Positions 43,365-52,394 are shown, counted from the stretch's first letter. The stretch is 64,000 nt of DNA from Amycolatopsis rubida (GCF_900115345.1 NZ_FOWC01000003.1:124001-188000), one strand, 5' to 3'. Made by a program: numbers and translations. Notes: a model not told the origin generated them from the sequence alone.

Positions 43365-44201
43365 TTACCCGGGGTTCGCGGAGCGCTGTTCCGAGGCGCT
43401 GAGGGACGCGAGGAAGGCCAGGGCATCGGCTGTGGGGCTGCCAGGAGGGGCGTGCAGCAGCAGTACTTCCAACTCCTGGGGGCCGGCTACCTGGAATTTT
43501 TCGACCAGCAGCTCCATCGGGCCGGTCTGCGGGTGCCGGATGCGGAAGGTGGCTTCTTGTGCGGTGCGTACGTCGTGGCGGGCCCACAGCCGGCGGAACC
43601 GTTCGCTTTTGAGGGAAAGCTCGCCGATCAGGGCGTGGAGGCGTTTGTCGTCGGTTTCGGTGCCGATCCGGGCGCGCAGGTGGGCGACGGCGGTGGCTGT
43701 GTAGGGCTCCCAGTCCTCGCGGTAGTCGCGGACTGCCTGCTCGGCGAAGAGCGCACGCAGGCGGTTCGTCCCGGGCTTCATTTCCGGCGACAGGGCCCTG
43801 GCCAGATGGTTCGCGGCCAGCACGTCGCTGTACTTGTTGAACACTAGGGCGGGCACATTGAGGGTCTGCAGCAGCAAGGCGAGGTTCGCAGGCACATGTT
43901 CGTTCTCCGGGCCCGGCTTACGGCGCGTTCTGCGGCCGGTCAGCGACATCAGGTAGGCCGTGCCTTCGGCGTCCAGGCGGAGCACACCGGCCAGTGCGTG
44001 GCCGACCTGGGCGGAAGGGTTGCGGTCGCGGCCCTGTTCCAGGCGCAGGTAGTACTCGACGCTGATGCCCGCCAGCATGGCCACTTCTTCACGGCGCAGC
44101 CCCGGCACCCGGCGAATCCCGTGACCGGTCCGCAGGCCCGCCTCGGCCGGTGTGATGAGTTCGCGGCGGGCCCGCAGAAAGTCTCCGAGAGCGTTGTCCA
44201 C
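43365..44201 (-). CDS. XRE-family regulator with MmyB-like ligand domain
   Basis: A 278-residue protein. The HTH at residues 8-65 reads FLRARRELITPAEAGL, RRVPGLRREEVAMLAGISVE and YYLRLEQGRDRNPSAQV. The MmyB-like sensor domain has VFNKYSDVLAANHLARAL, YREDWEPYTATAVAHLRARI, ERFRRLWARHDVR and FRIRHPQTGPMELLVEKFQV. The family is very common in actinomycetes next to a divergent short-chain dehydrogenase, as here (SDR at 44302). It probably represses that gene. Confidence 0.92.
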   Translation of the reverse strand: MDNALGDFLRARRELITPAEAGLRTGHGIRRVPGLRREEVAMLAGISVEYYLRLEQGRDRNPSAQVGHALAGVLRLDAEGTAYLMSLTGRRTRRKPGPENEHVPANLALLLQTLNVPALVFNKYSDVLAANHLARALSPEMKPGTNRLRALFAEQAVRDYREDWEPYTATAVAHLRARIGTETDDKRLHALIGELSLKSERFRRLWARHDVRTAQEATFRIRHPQTGPMELLVEKFQVAGPQELEVLLLHAPPGSPTADALAFLASLSASEQRSANPG

Positions 44202-44301
44202 GTCGTCAGCTTAGGCGGCCGCCACACGTGCGAGTGTCCCTGTCACTACCAGGAACGACAGGAACTGGTGCGCACTGTTCGCGCTGGTGAAGGGTGTGGG
44301 C

Positions 44302-45135
44302 ATGACGGCACGTACTTGGTTCATCACGGGGGTCAGCAGCGGGTTCGGCCGGGAGCTGGCTGAGCAGCTTCTCGCGCGCGGCGACCGCGTCGCCGGGACC
44401 GTGCGGCGGGAGGGGTCGGCCGACGATCTGCGGACGAAGCACGGCGAGCGGTTGTGGCTCGGGCTCCTCGACGTCACCGACCTGGACCGGGTGCGGGACG
44501 TCGTCGACGCGGCCTTCGGCGAGCTGGGCCGTATCGACGTCGTGGTGATCAATGCGGGTTACGGCCTCTTCGGCGCCGCCGAGGAATTCTCCGACGAGCA
44601 AGTGGTCCACCAGATCAGGACCAACCTGCTCGGCTCGATCCAGACAGCGCGAGCGTCGCTGCCGCACTTGCGCGCTCAGGGCGGCGGCCGGATCATCCAG
44701 CTGTCCTCGGTCGCCGGCCTCGCCGCCCACCCCGGTGCCTCGCTCTACCACGCGGGCAAGTGGGGCGTCGAAGGGTTCATGGAGGCCCTTGCCGCCGAGG
44801 TCGCCCCGTTCGGCATCGAGGTGACACTCGTCGAGCCCGGCGGTGCGCGTACCTCGTTCGCCGGCAGCAGCCTGCGGCTGAGCGAGCCCTTGGCCGCCTA
44901 CGACAACACCCCGGCCGCGGCCGTGCGCGTCTTCAAGGACATCGCGGTCCCGGTGCCCGGAGATCCGGTCAAGGTCGCTGCCAGGATCATCGACAGTGCG
45001 TCCCGGCAGCCTGCTCCGTTGAGGCTGGTGCTGGGCAGCGACTGCTACCAGGGCGCCACCGCCGCGCTGCGCGAGCGCCTCGCCCAGATCGAGCCGCAGC
45101 AGGCCAGTGCTGCCGAGACCGACGCGGACACGTGA
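44302..45135 (+). CDS. Short-chain dehydrogenase/reductase
   Basis: A 277-residue classical SDR. ITGVSSGFGRELAEQLLARG is the cofactor glycine motif, with INAGYGLFG as the NAG motif. The catalytic Ser is in IIQLSSVAGL, and the tetrad Tyr/Lys in SLYHAGKWGVEGFMEALAAE. EPGGARTSFA follows. ATG 44302 is preferred over the in-frame GTG 44287 by family length. It is divergent from the XRE regulator. The 3' end overlaps the next open frame by 29 bases. Confidence 0.92.
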   Translation: MTARTWFITGVSSGFGRELAEQLLARGDRVAGTVRREGSADDLRTKHGERLWLGLLDVTDLDRVRDVVDAAFGELGRIDVVVINAGYGLFGAAEEFSDEQVVHQIRTNLLGSIQTARASLPHLRAQGGGRIIQLSSVAGLAAHPGASLYHAGKWGVEGFMEALAAEVAPFGIEVTLVEPGGARTSFAGSSLRLSEPLAAYDNTPAAAVRVFKDIAVPVPGDPVKVAARIIDSASRQPAPLRLVLGSDCYQGATAALRERLAQIEPQQASAAETDADT

Positions 45136-45886
45136 ACACTCCTGCCCGTGCCACCGGCTCCACCCCTTGCCACGCAGGCTGAATCCCAGGGAGCGCCACG
45201 TCGAGGTCAAGACGACAGCCGGAACGATCAGAGGCGCGCTCACCGGTCGGATCGCCGCGTTCAAGGGCATCCCTTACGCCGAGGCGCCATTCGGCCCGAA
45301 CCTCTTCCGGCCGCCCGTCCGACGCGGCAGCTGGGAGGGCGTACTGGAGTGCACCGACTACGGTCTGCGTTGCCCGCAGCCCTCCTCGGGCTTGTTCACC
45401 GACCGGGCGACGGGCGAGGATTGCCTGTCGGTCAACGTATGGGCACCGCGGGGAGCATCTCAGCTGCCGGTCCTGTTCTGGATCCACGGCGGTGGCTTCC
45501 TGATGGGCTCCAACGCCGACCCGGGCCCGAACGGGCCGCATTACGTCATCGTCGGCCAAGGCAAGTACCCGGAAGCGGCCAACCACGTCCGCGAAGCCCG
45601 GATGGGCACCTCGTGGCGCGGGGACCAGCCGTTCAACCGCATGCGGCCCGCCGAGGTCACCGTCGACCGTGACGGCGCGGACGAGCGGCGGGCCGAAGCG
45701 ATGAAACAGGTACCCCAGACCAGGCCTGGTTACGATCGCGACGAATGCCCGCCGGCAGTGTTCCAGGAAGGCGGCACCGGCTCCTCCGTGAAATACATCG
45801 ACCCCTTCGACAACCAGGGCTCGAGCATCCGGCACCAGATCTCCGGGCTGGACGACGGTGAGAAGGTCGCCGTCGTGGCGGACTAG
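45107..45886 (+). CDS. Chimera: type-B carboxylesterase N-terminus fused to NucA/NucB-type nuclease domain
   Basis: A 259-codon frame. Residues ~35-145 are the start of a type-B carboxylesterase (GTIRGALTGRIAAFKGIPYA, GEDCLSVNVW, LPVLFWIHGGGFLMGS, the oxyanion hole), cut before the catalytic Ser. From ~150 the sequence becomes a NucA/NucB-like DNase domain: GKYPEAANHVREA, VTVDRDGADERRAEAMKQVP, GYDRDECPPAVFQEGGTGSS and VKYIDPFDNQG. The DRDE box is the family's catalytic motif. This nuclease fold is found as C-terminal toxin tips. The join is abrupt, indicating a deletion fusion. The start codon is uncertain. A frameshifted gene of immunity type starts 4 bp downstream. Confidence 0.75.
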   Translation: MLPRPTRTREHSCPCHRLHPLPRRLNPRERHVEVKTTAGTIRGALTGRIAAFKGIPYAEAPFGPNLFRPPVRRGSWEGVLECTDYGLRCPQPSSGLFTDRATGEDCLSVNVWAPRGASQLPVLFWIHGGGFLMGSNADPGPNGPHYVIVGQGKYPEAANHVREARMGTSWRGDQPFNRMRPAEVTVDRDGADERRAEAMKQVPQTRPGYDRDECPPAVFQEGGTGSSVKYIDPFDNQGSSIRHQISGLDDGEKVAVVAD

Positions 45887-45889
45887 ACC

Positions 45890-46490
45890 ATGGACACACA
45901 CCTCGAACGGCTCCTGTCCCGCGCCCGCGGCCCGCTCGGGCCCCGCATCGTCCTGGACCTCGGGCACGCCGACGGCCCGCTGCACGAACTGGCCGGCCTG
46001 CTGAGCACCGTCAACGGATTCACCGTCTTCGACGCGGACATCCAGTTCTTCCGCGCCGCTTTCGCGCGGCCTCGGCCCCGAACTGCGGCACTGGAACGCC
46101 CCGGACACCTGGAAAGACTCCTGCCGCGGCCGCGCGGACGGACTGTTCTGCTTCGCCCAGGACCTGTTCGGCCGCCAGTCCGCGGTCGACGCAAACCACC
46201 GCGTCGTCGCGTTCGAGCCCGAAACCGCAGACACCCAGGACCTCGGCAACCGGCTCGACGACTGGGCGGCCTGGCTCCTCGCCGACCCCGACGACCGCGG
46301 CACGCACTCTTTCGCCCGCGCCTGGCAAGACCGCAACGGGCCGCTCGACCACGATCAACGGCTGGTCCCGAACCGGCTGTTCACCTTCGGCGGCAGCTAC
46401 GACGACACCAACCTCGTCGCGGCCGACTCCGCGACCTGCATGCGCATCCGCGGCCCCCAGCCCGCATCCATCCACGATCTCCCCGACTGA
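45890..46490 (+). pseudogene. Putative immunity-type protein, frameshifted
   Basis: ATG 45890 starts MDTHLERLLSRARGPLGPRI, then LHELAGLLSTVNGFTVFDAD and IQFFRA. Near 46060 the frame shifts, and the protein-like text resumes: GPELRHWNAPDTWKDSCRGR, ADGLFCFAQDLFGRQSAVDA, ADTQDLGNRLDDWAAWLLAD and LVPNRLFTFGGSYDDTNLVA, stopping at 46490. The form (a globular protein with FDAD-IQFFRA and an F-A-Q-D-L-F-G core) resembles SMI1/KNR4-like immunity proteins that follow nuclease toxins. The family call is tentative. It directly follows the nuclease chimera. Confidence 0.6.
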
Positions 46491-46505
46491 GCCCAGGTAC
46501 AGCTC

Positions 46506-47025
46506 ATGCCCGACGAACCCGCCCCCGACGCCTCCCGGATCGCCTACGCCGAACTCGACGTCTTCGCCGACTACGGCAGCTTCTTCGTTCAGGACGACCT
46601 GGCCCGCCGCGACCGTCGGCGCCATCGGCGTCGGCACCGCCCGCCGGATGACCCTGCCCGTGCTCCTCGACGTCCGCGCCGACGCACCCGGCGACGGATG
46701 GGACCACGTCACCGAAACCGGCCTGCGCGTCCCCAGCGGCAGGATCCTCGTGTCCACATTCGACTGCCGGCACCAGATTCCCCGCACCGAGGTTCCGCCC
46801 GGCGACTACACCGCCCGCGTCTACGCGAAAGGCTTCGACACCATCACCGAAGACCGCATCCACGACGACCTCTACCGCGTTGTCCCTCTGGCCGGGCCCG
46901 GTGCTCGAACCCCGCGTCCTCAAACGGATCTCGGGTCGTGGAGACGGCGAAGAGCCGGTCGCACACCCGAAAATGTCCGCTGGCGGCTCGTCTTGGTCGA
47001 CCCGGACATCGATGTGCAGACCTGA
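46506..47025 (+). pseudogene. Unrecognised protein gene, frameshifted
   Basis: ATG 46506 begins MPDEPAPDASRIAYAELDVF and ADYGSFFVQDDLA, then loses the frame. Another frame carries MTLPVLLDVRADAPGDGWDH, VTETGLRVPSGRILVSTFDC, IEVPPG-like TEVPPGDYTARVYAKGFDTI and TEDRIHDDLYRVVPLAGPG. The pieces look like one ~155-residue beta-rich protein that in other actinomycetes sits beside SMI1-type genes (from memory). It is broken like its upstream neighbour. Confidence 0.6.
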
Positions 47026-47365
47026 AAAAAGCGGCAATGCTTCCGCGAGAACGCCTGCGGCGACTCGCGGCAACCGGAAAGTAACGCCCGAACGGCCTAT
47101 CCGCCCGCTCGCCGATCCTCGGGCGGACCGAAGGGATGGCCTTGCCGGAAGCAGGAAAGACGGTCGTGAACCGGAAGAGAGATCGGGTGGGAGCGGAGGA
47201 TTCCTTTACGAGGCGCGGAGTTCGCGTTCGCGGATCTTCTTCGCGCGCGCCGGCCGGCGGGAGGTTCCGGCGAGGACCTGCCGCGTGGTGTGCTCGTGCG
47301 GTGCGGGACGCTCGTTGGCGAACGCGACGACCTTGGCGGCCTCTCCCGTTGTCCGGGTGCGTGGG
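47026..47365. other. Intergenic stretch downstream of the methyltransferase
   Basis: I see no gene. Some GC-rich inverted words occur, but no clear terminator. Confidence 0.4.
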
Positions 47366-48166
47366 TCAGGTGACGGTGGCGGTGATGGTGAAGCAGGTGT
47401 TGCGCAGCAGGTATGAGCCGTCGGGGCGTCGGTAGGGCGAGATGGATTCGGTGATGGTCTCCGTCGCCCGCGCCAGGCCGGCGTGGCCGATCGCGACCGC
47501 CGCGGGGCCGGTGGAAAGGAGCCCGCGAAGGGCGGTTTCCTGATCGGGATACTCCCAGGGGCATTCGACGGTCCGGCCGGGGGAGAGGGTCAGGCCCGCG
47601 TGTGACAGCAGGCGGCGGACGGATGCGGGATCGGTCAGGTCCGGCGACGGTTGCGCTCGGCGCGGTGTCGCCGGCATCAGCCCGCCGAGATCGAGGAGGT
47701 ACGCCAGCGCGTCGCAGTCGGTGAGCGGGTCCCACGCGGCGATGGCGATGTGCCCTCCGGGCCGGGTGACGCGAATCGCCTCGGCGATGACCTTGGCGGG
47801 ATCGCGTGCGAAGTGGAGGCTGTTGAACGCCGTCACCGCTGAGAACTCGTCGTCAGGGAAGGGAATCTGTTCCATGTCGCCGACCCGGAAGGTTCCCGCG
47901 GAGGTCCGGGTGCGTGCGATGGCGACCAGGGCGGCCGACGTGTCCAGCCCGCTGACCCTGATGCCCCGCCCGGCGGCCAGCCTGGCGAACCCGCCGGCGC
48001 CACAGCCCAGGTCCAGCAACTGCCGTCCCGGAGAGGGCGTCAGCTCGTTCAGGACGGCGAGCCACGCGGGGCGGGCGGTGCGTTCCTGGATCTCGGCCCA
48101 GTCGCGCGCGTTGGCGTTCCAGTGTTTCCCGCCTGGCGCCGCCGTCCCCGGCTTGTTCTCAGCCAC
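47366..48166 (-). CDS. Class I SAM-dependent methyltransferase
   Basis: A 266-residue enzyme. The SAM-binding motif LLDLGCGAGGFARLAAGRG is near residue 50, with VSGLDTSAALVAIARTR, RVGDMEQIPFPDDEFSAVTA, FNSLHF and RVTRPGGHIAIAAWDPL (motif post I to III). It resembles UbiE/small-molecule methyltransferases. GTG 48166 overlaps the last codons of the MoaD-like gene, so the two are translationally coupled. It is third in the acyl-CoA dehydrogenase / sulfur-carrier / methyltransferase operon. The methyl acceptor is unknown; a thiol or thioacid product is an attractive guess from context. Confidence 0.9.
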   Translation of the reverse strand: MAENKPGTAAPGGKHWNANARDWAEIQERTARPAWLAVLNELTPSPGRQLLDLGCGAGGFARLAAGRGIRVSGLDTSAALVAIARTRTSAGTFRVGDMEQIPFPDDEFSAVTAFNSLHFARDPAKVIAEAIRVTRPGGHIAIAAWDPLTDCDALAYLLDLGGLMPATPRRAQPSPDLTDPASVRRLLSHAGLTLSPGRTVECPWEYPDQETALRGLLSTGPAAVAIGHAGLARATETITESISPYRRPDGSYLLRNTCFTITATVT

Positions 48167-48425
48167 CCGCGACCGCGGTGAAGAACTCGATCCGATCGTC
48201 GTCGCCCAGCGGCATGGCCCTGTCGGGGTGCGGAATCAGTTCGCCGTTGAGGAAGACGCGGTGTGCTGTGCGGAGGTTTCCGGTGTTGTCGAGAAGGACC
48301 CGGTCCATCGACGGGAATTTCGTGGTGAGTTCGGCGAGTGCGCCGGCGAGTGTGGTCGCGTCGATCGCGACCCTGTGGTTGTTGTTCGCGGCGCGCAGGA
48401 GGATTCCCGTGAACTGGATGTTCAT
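48159..48425 (-). CDS. MoaD/ThiS-like sulfur-carrier protein
   Basis: An 88-residue ubiquitin-like beta-grasp protein: IQFTGILLRAANNNHRVAID, LAGALAELTTKFPSMDRVLL, NLRTAHRVFLNGELIPHPDR and LGDDDRIEFFTAVAGG. It ends in the Gly-Gly that is adenylated and converted to a thiocarboxylate. It does not sit with molybdopterin or thiamine genes but between an acyl-CoA dehydrogenase and a methyltransferase, both overlapping it. A dedicated role in building a sulfur-containing metabolite is likely. The activating E1-like enzyme is not in the window and may be shared with housekeeping pathways. Confidence 0.88.
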   Translation of the reverse strand: MNIQFTGILLRAANNNHRVAIDATTLAGALAELTTKFPSMDRVLLDNTGNLRTAHRVFLNGELIPHPDRAMPLGDDDRIEFFTAVAGG

Positions 48426-49591
48426 GCGCGGTCTCCGTTCTCCTTGCGGCGGCCCGATCGTGCCACCACGCCTGCCCCGAGGTTGACTTCCAGGATGTCG
48501 TTGGTTCCCGCGACGATCGGGAGACCGGTGAAGTCGCGCAGGAAACGGCCCAGATGCGGTGTCCCGTAGAAGCCCTGGCCGCCCATCACGCGAAGCGCTG
48601 ATTCGAGCACGAACCGGATCTGGTCCGCCGCGAAACACTTGGCCGCGGAGAGCGTGGGATCGAACACCGGCTCGGCGCGGCCCGCTTCGACATGGGAAAG
48701 AGCGTGATACAGCATGGCCCGAGCGGATTCGATCGCCACGTACATCCGCCCGAGCGTCGATTCCACGTTCTTCAGCTCGGCGACCGGTTCGCCGTAACGG
48801 ACACAGCCCGACAGCCACGCGACGCAGTCTTCGAGGACCCGCTGCGCCCGTCCGAGCGGAGCGCAGGTGATCCACAGCCGTTGATCGCTCAGGAATCGTT
48901 GCGCGTGGGTGAGCCCGTCGCTCGGTTCGAGGATGCGTTCCGCGGTCAGCGGAACGTCCTGGAAGGTCAGGGACGCGGCTCCCGCGGTCCGCATGCCGAC
49001 AGGTTCCGCCGGCGTCACCGTCACGCCGGGGTCGCTCCGTTCCACCAGGCAGGCCACCATGTCCCCGGTTTCATCGAGCGGGTAGACGAGGAAGACATCG
49101 CTCATGACGCCGGCCGTCACGTAGGACTTGTGGCCGGACAGGACAAAGTCGCCGCCCTTGCGCCGGAGCACGGTGCGGAAGGACCAGGCGTCCGCGTCTT
49201 CCGTATAGGCGACGCCCGCGCAGACGGCCCCTCGGCCGATCGGTTCGGCGTACTTCTCGATCAAGCCGGGCCGCCCCGACTCGTGGATGAACCGCGCGAT
49301 GTCGATAGCGTGGTTGACGATCATCGGGAGTGCGGAATCCAGGCAGCGGTAGCCGACCTGTTCGAGCACCATGCCCCAGGTCAGGACATCGGCCCCGGCG
49401 CCGCCGATGTCCGGGGGCAGGGAAAGCCGGTGGTACCCGGCGGCCGCGAGCGCGCCCATCAGGTCCGCCGGAGGCGGAAGCCGTGCCTCGTCTCGTTCGA
49501 CCACGGTCTCGCCGACCTTGTCGAGCAGCGTTCCCCAGCGGGATCGGACCATGTCGGCGATCTCGGCCCGTTTGCCCGTGACATCGAGCAC
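48422..49591 (-). CDS. Acyl-CoA dehydrogenase-like flavoprotein
   Basis: A 389-residue enzyme: the N-terminal helical domain, then the FAD-contacting strand domain (AVCAGVAYTEDADAWSFRTV, GGDFVLSGHKSYVTAGVMSD) and the C-terminal helices (DPTLSAAKCFAADQIRFVLE, ALRVMGGQGFYGTPHLGRFL, RDFTGLPIVAGTNDILEVNL). MGGQGF and the GTNDI end are family marks. Such enzymes desaturate acyl-CoA or carrier-bound acyl groups in beta-oxidation or natural-product pathways. ATG 49591 fits. The stop overlaps the MoaD-like start (ATGA). It is first of the three-gene operon, divergent from the TPR regulator at 49727. Confidence 0.9.
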   Translation of the reverse strand: MLDVTGKRAEIADMVRSRWGTLLDKVGETVVERDEARLPPPADLMGALAAAGYHRLSLPPDIGGAGADVLTWGMVLEQVGYRCLDSALPMIVNHAIDIARFIHESGRPGLIEKYAEPIGRGAVCAGVAYTEDADAWSFRTVLRRKGGDFVLSGHKSYVTAGVMSDVFLVYPLDETGDMVACLVERSDPGVTVTPAEPVGMRTAGAASLTFQDVPLTAERILEPSDGLTHAQRFLSDQRLWITCAPLGRAQRVLEDCVAWLSGCVRYGEPVAELKNVESTLGRMYVAIESARAMLYHALSHVEAGRAEPVFDPTLSAAKCFAADQIRFVLESALRVMGGQGFYGTPHLGRFLRDFTGLPIVAGTNDILEVNLGAGVVARSGRRKENGDRA

Positions 49592-49670
49592 TGACTGCCT
49601 CCAGTCGTCGGAGTGGGACTCTCAGTACACCGTCGGGCCTTGCGGCAACGCAGCCGTGCTGAGCAATCTA

Positions 49671-49690
49671 AATGTTGAACATGTTGAACG
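49671..49690. promoter_or_regulatory. Direct repeat, possible operator
   Basis: TGTTGAACATGTTGAAC holds two head-to-tail copies of TGTTGAAC in the 135-bp space between the acyl-CoA dehydrogenase and the TPR regulator. Such AT-richer repeats stand out in this GC-rich region. Confidence 0.4.
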
Positions 49691-49726
49691 GCCGAGCATC
49701 TCCTCTCCGGACCAGGCGGAGGCACT

Positions 49727-51085
49727 ATGTCGGGCAGCGCGCGCAACGACCGGCTTCGGGACCTGCTGGACGCCGGCGGATGGAGTTTCGACTGTCTGGC
49801 GCGCGCGGTGAACAAGGCGGGCTCCGAGGCCGGGTTGTCGTTGCGCTACGACCGGACAGCTGTCGCGCACTGGCTGACCGGGACCCGCCCTCGCGGCCCG
49901 GTTCCCGCACTGATCGCCGAAGTGCTGACCCGAAGGCTCGGCCGCCCGGTCGCACTCGCCGACCTCGGCATGGACCTGGCCACGGCCGAGCAGCCCGCCG
50001 GAAGCGCCGGCAGCGGGATCGCGGCGCTGACTGAGCTGGTCCGGACCGACCTGGATCTCGTCGGCCGTCGCCGCCTCGCTCGCTCGGTGTACCGGCTGGA
50101 TGTGCTTGTGGCGCCCGCGTGGCCGGAGGGGGGATGGGAGGACCGCTGGCAACGCGAGCCCGACCGGGACTCGGCGCGGTCGAGCTTGGACCACCACCTG
50201 ATTCAGGCATTCGTCTCCGCCAATCACCGGTTCGGCGGCGGTCGCGGCAGGAGCGCGCTGACCGCCTACCTCGCCGATGACGTCCTCCCGCACCTCGCTC
50301 GCCTGGAAACCGGTACCGCGCATCGGCGCCTGCTGGGTTCGGCTCTCGACCTGGTGCTGTTGATCGGGTTCGCGTGCTTCGACAGCAACGAGCACGGGCT
50401 GGCCCAGCGCTACTATCGCATCGCGCTCGACCTCGCGGTCCTCAACCGCGACCCGCTCCGGTACGCCATCGTGCTGCGTGCGCTCAGCCTGCAGGCGTCT
50501 CATCTCGGGCACGGGAGGCCTGCCCTGGGCTTGGCTCTCGCCGCGCTCTCCGCGGGGGACCCCCACGCCCAGCCGCACACCAGTGCCTTCCTGCATGCCC
50601 AGGTGTCACTGAGCTACGCCGCGCTCGGGCGCGGGCAGGCGGCGCTCGCGTCGCACCGGCGTGCTCACGAGAGCCTCAGCCGGGCCACCGGGCCGGCACC
50701 GACCTTCGGTTCCTATCACCGGGGCGAGCTGAACTACCATGCCGCATCGATCCGGGTGTTCGACGGCGATATCTCCGGGGCGGCGGAGTCGCTGCGTTCC
50801 GCGCTGCGCCATTACCCGCCCGCCGAGCGCCGCTCGCGCGCTTTGACACTTGCCCAGCTCGCCGAACGACAACTCGACCTTGGCCTGCTCACTCGCGCCT
50901 GCGCCACCGCGGACCGTTTCCTCGATGCCTGCTCGAGTCTGTGCTCCGGCCGAGTGACCATCGCGATGCGTGATCTGAGAAAGCGCCTTCGGCCATTCCA
51001 CCGGAACTCCGAAGCCCGCGCTTTCCTCCAGCGGTGTGCGGCCTTACCCGATTCCTGTGCCGGCTTCACTCGTTCGGGCATCTGA
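49727..51085 (+). CDS. TPR-containing transcriptional regulator
   Basis: A 452-residue protein. The first ~85 residues contain an HTH-like segment (DRLRDLLDAGGWSFDCLARA, YDRTAVAHWLTGTRPRGPVP, LIAEVLTRRLGRPVALADLG), as in Streptomyces 'transcriptional regulator' proteins that sense through TPRs. Residues 150-440 are alpha-helical repeats (HGLAQRYYRIALDLAVLNRD, GHGRPALGLALAALSAGD, HTSAFLHAQVSLSYAALGRG). It is divergent from the sulfur-carrier operon and is its most likely regulator. Confidence 0.82.
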   Translation: MSGSARNDRLRDLLDAGGWSFDCLARAVNKAGSEAGLSLRYDRTAVAHWLTGTRPRGPVPALIAEVLTRRLGRPVALADLGMDLATAEQPAGSAGSGIAALTELVRTDLDLVGRRRLARSVYRLDVLVAPAWPEGGWEDRWQREPDRDSARSSLDHHLIQAFVSANHRFGGGRGRSALTAYLADDVLPHLARLETGTAHRRLLGSALDLVLLIGFACFDSNEHGLAQRYYRIALDLAVLNRDPLRYAIVLRALSLQASHLGHGRPALGLALAALSAGDPHAQPHTSAFLHAQVSLSYAALGRGQAALASHRRAHESLSRATGPAPTFGSYHRGELNYHAASIRVFDGDISGAAESLRSALRHYPPAERRSRALTLAQLAERQLDLGLLTRACATADRFLDACSSLCSGRVTIAMRDLRKRLRPFHRNSEARAFLQRCAALPDSCAGFTRSGI

Positions 51086-52186
51086 AATAACTCTCAGTGG
51101 CCCGCCGCGGACGGCACTCATCTCTCAAGGGAGGGAATGAGTATTCCGCCAGCCTCGTGCGGGCTCCCGTCCAGGCCCCGTGCCTGAACCACCCGAAGAC
51201 CGGCAACACTACACCCCATGGCCCGTCGATCGCGGAAACCGTTGACGGCTGGGCAAAATCTCTCCCGACGGATCGAGAGCCGGGACGAGGCAAGGAGCCC
51301 GTTCGCTGGCACCGTGCGTGAAAGCCTTGGCGAGGAAGCGAATTCCGGGACGATCAGCGTCGTCTGCGCCCACGCTTCGCGATGGGGGCAGCTCCTGACA
51401 GGTCCGGGGCGAGGCAGTGCAGGCTCGCAGCGGTGGTGACGACGCGTCCCAGGCTGACGTCGACCAGTTCGAGAAGCAATGCGAAGAGCGCCGCGGCGAC
51501 GATAGCGTCCTCGTTTCCGGAAGGCAGCGACTCGCGGACGCACCGCGCCGCACCGGGGCCTGAACAGCAGTCGCAGCGTAACGGGGCCGCTGGCCCGGCA
51601 GTACCGTAGAACGGAGTCACTTCCCGGTGCGGAGGGCCGGCTCCGGCCCCGTCAGCGCCGGGGCAAGCGCGTCCAGACGATTCCACAGTGGACACTTCGG
51701 GAAGACGCCAAGGGGACCGGCCGACCTCGGGACGGGGCGACGCGGGAACGCGGAACGATAGGATTCGTCTCGTCGAACGTGTAGAGTGGGGTAATCGTTT
51801 CGGTCACCTCGCCCCGGACCTCGGTGACGTCTCTCTTGATGACAATGGGAGGTTCGCGGTCGGCTCTGTCGTCGCCTGCCCCGCTGATCCGTAGCTGGAA
51901 TCCGTCGTGCGTGCGCTGGCCGCGGCGTCGCGAAGCCTTGTCACGAAACGGAACTCGCAGCGGTGCGGGTTCCGGCCGGAGCCAGGCCGGGGATGTGTTC
52001 CCGGTGCCGATCGAAGACTGGGCGGGGGCCAAGCAGGCGGCTGCGGCGGAGGCCGGAGCAGACCTCCGCACGGTTCGCGGCCGGCTTGCCCTCGTCGCGC
52101 TGATCCCCGAGCCCGCACCGGCTTGCGGACGAACGTGCCCGATCCCCCTCGGGGGGCGGGCCTGAAACAGGGAACGGGAGGCCGTC
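51086..52186. other. 1.1-kb stretch without supported gene
   Basis: Open frames occur on both strands, but none shows a known domain or a good ribosome site. The best is a minus-strand frame at 51354-51695 containing IVAAALFALLLELVDVSLGR, which could be a small membrane-associated protein (low confidence). The rest is probably regulatory or decayed DNA. Confidence 0.4.
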
Positions 52187-52345
52187 GTGGTCGTGTTGCT
52201 GATCGTCGTGCTGGTGATCTGGGTCATCGTGGCGATCGTCGGATTCGCCGTCAAAGGATTGCTGTGGCTGGCGATCGTCGGAATTGTTCTGTTCCTGGGA
52301 ACCGCGGCGATCGGGGCCGTCCGGCGCAAGGCGCTGCGCCGCTGA
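52187..52345 (+). CDS. Small hydrophobic membrane protein
   Basis: A 52-residue protein from GTG 52187, with GGGAGG 6 nt upstream. Two closely spaced helices: VVLLIVVLVIWVIVAIVGFA and KGLLWLAIVGIVLFLGTAAI. A basic tail, VRRKALRR, follows. It resembles the very short hydrophobic proteins common in Streptomyces and allies. Role unknown. Confidence 0.65.
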   Translation: MVVLLIVVLVIWVIVAIVGFAVKGLLWLAIVGIVLFLGTAAIGAVRRKALRR

Positions 52346-52394
52346 ACCGGAGGGCTCGCGGAGGATTCCGCGGCCAGCCGCCCGGGTCGCCAGG

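Noticed and set aside
46210-46230. Possible right attachment site matching the tRNA 3' end (GTTCGAGCCCGA)
   Set aside because: Only about 12 bases match and it lies inside a coding remnant; this is expected by chance in such GC-rich DNA.
51354-51695. 113-codon minus-strand frame with a hydrophobic segment
   Set aside because: Only weak support; no ribosome site or family recognised, so it is mentioned only in the gap entry.
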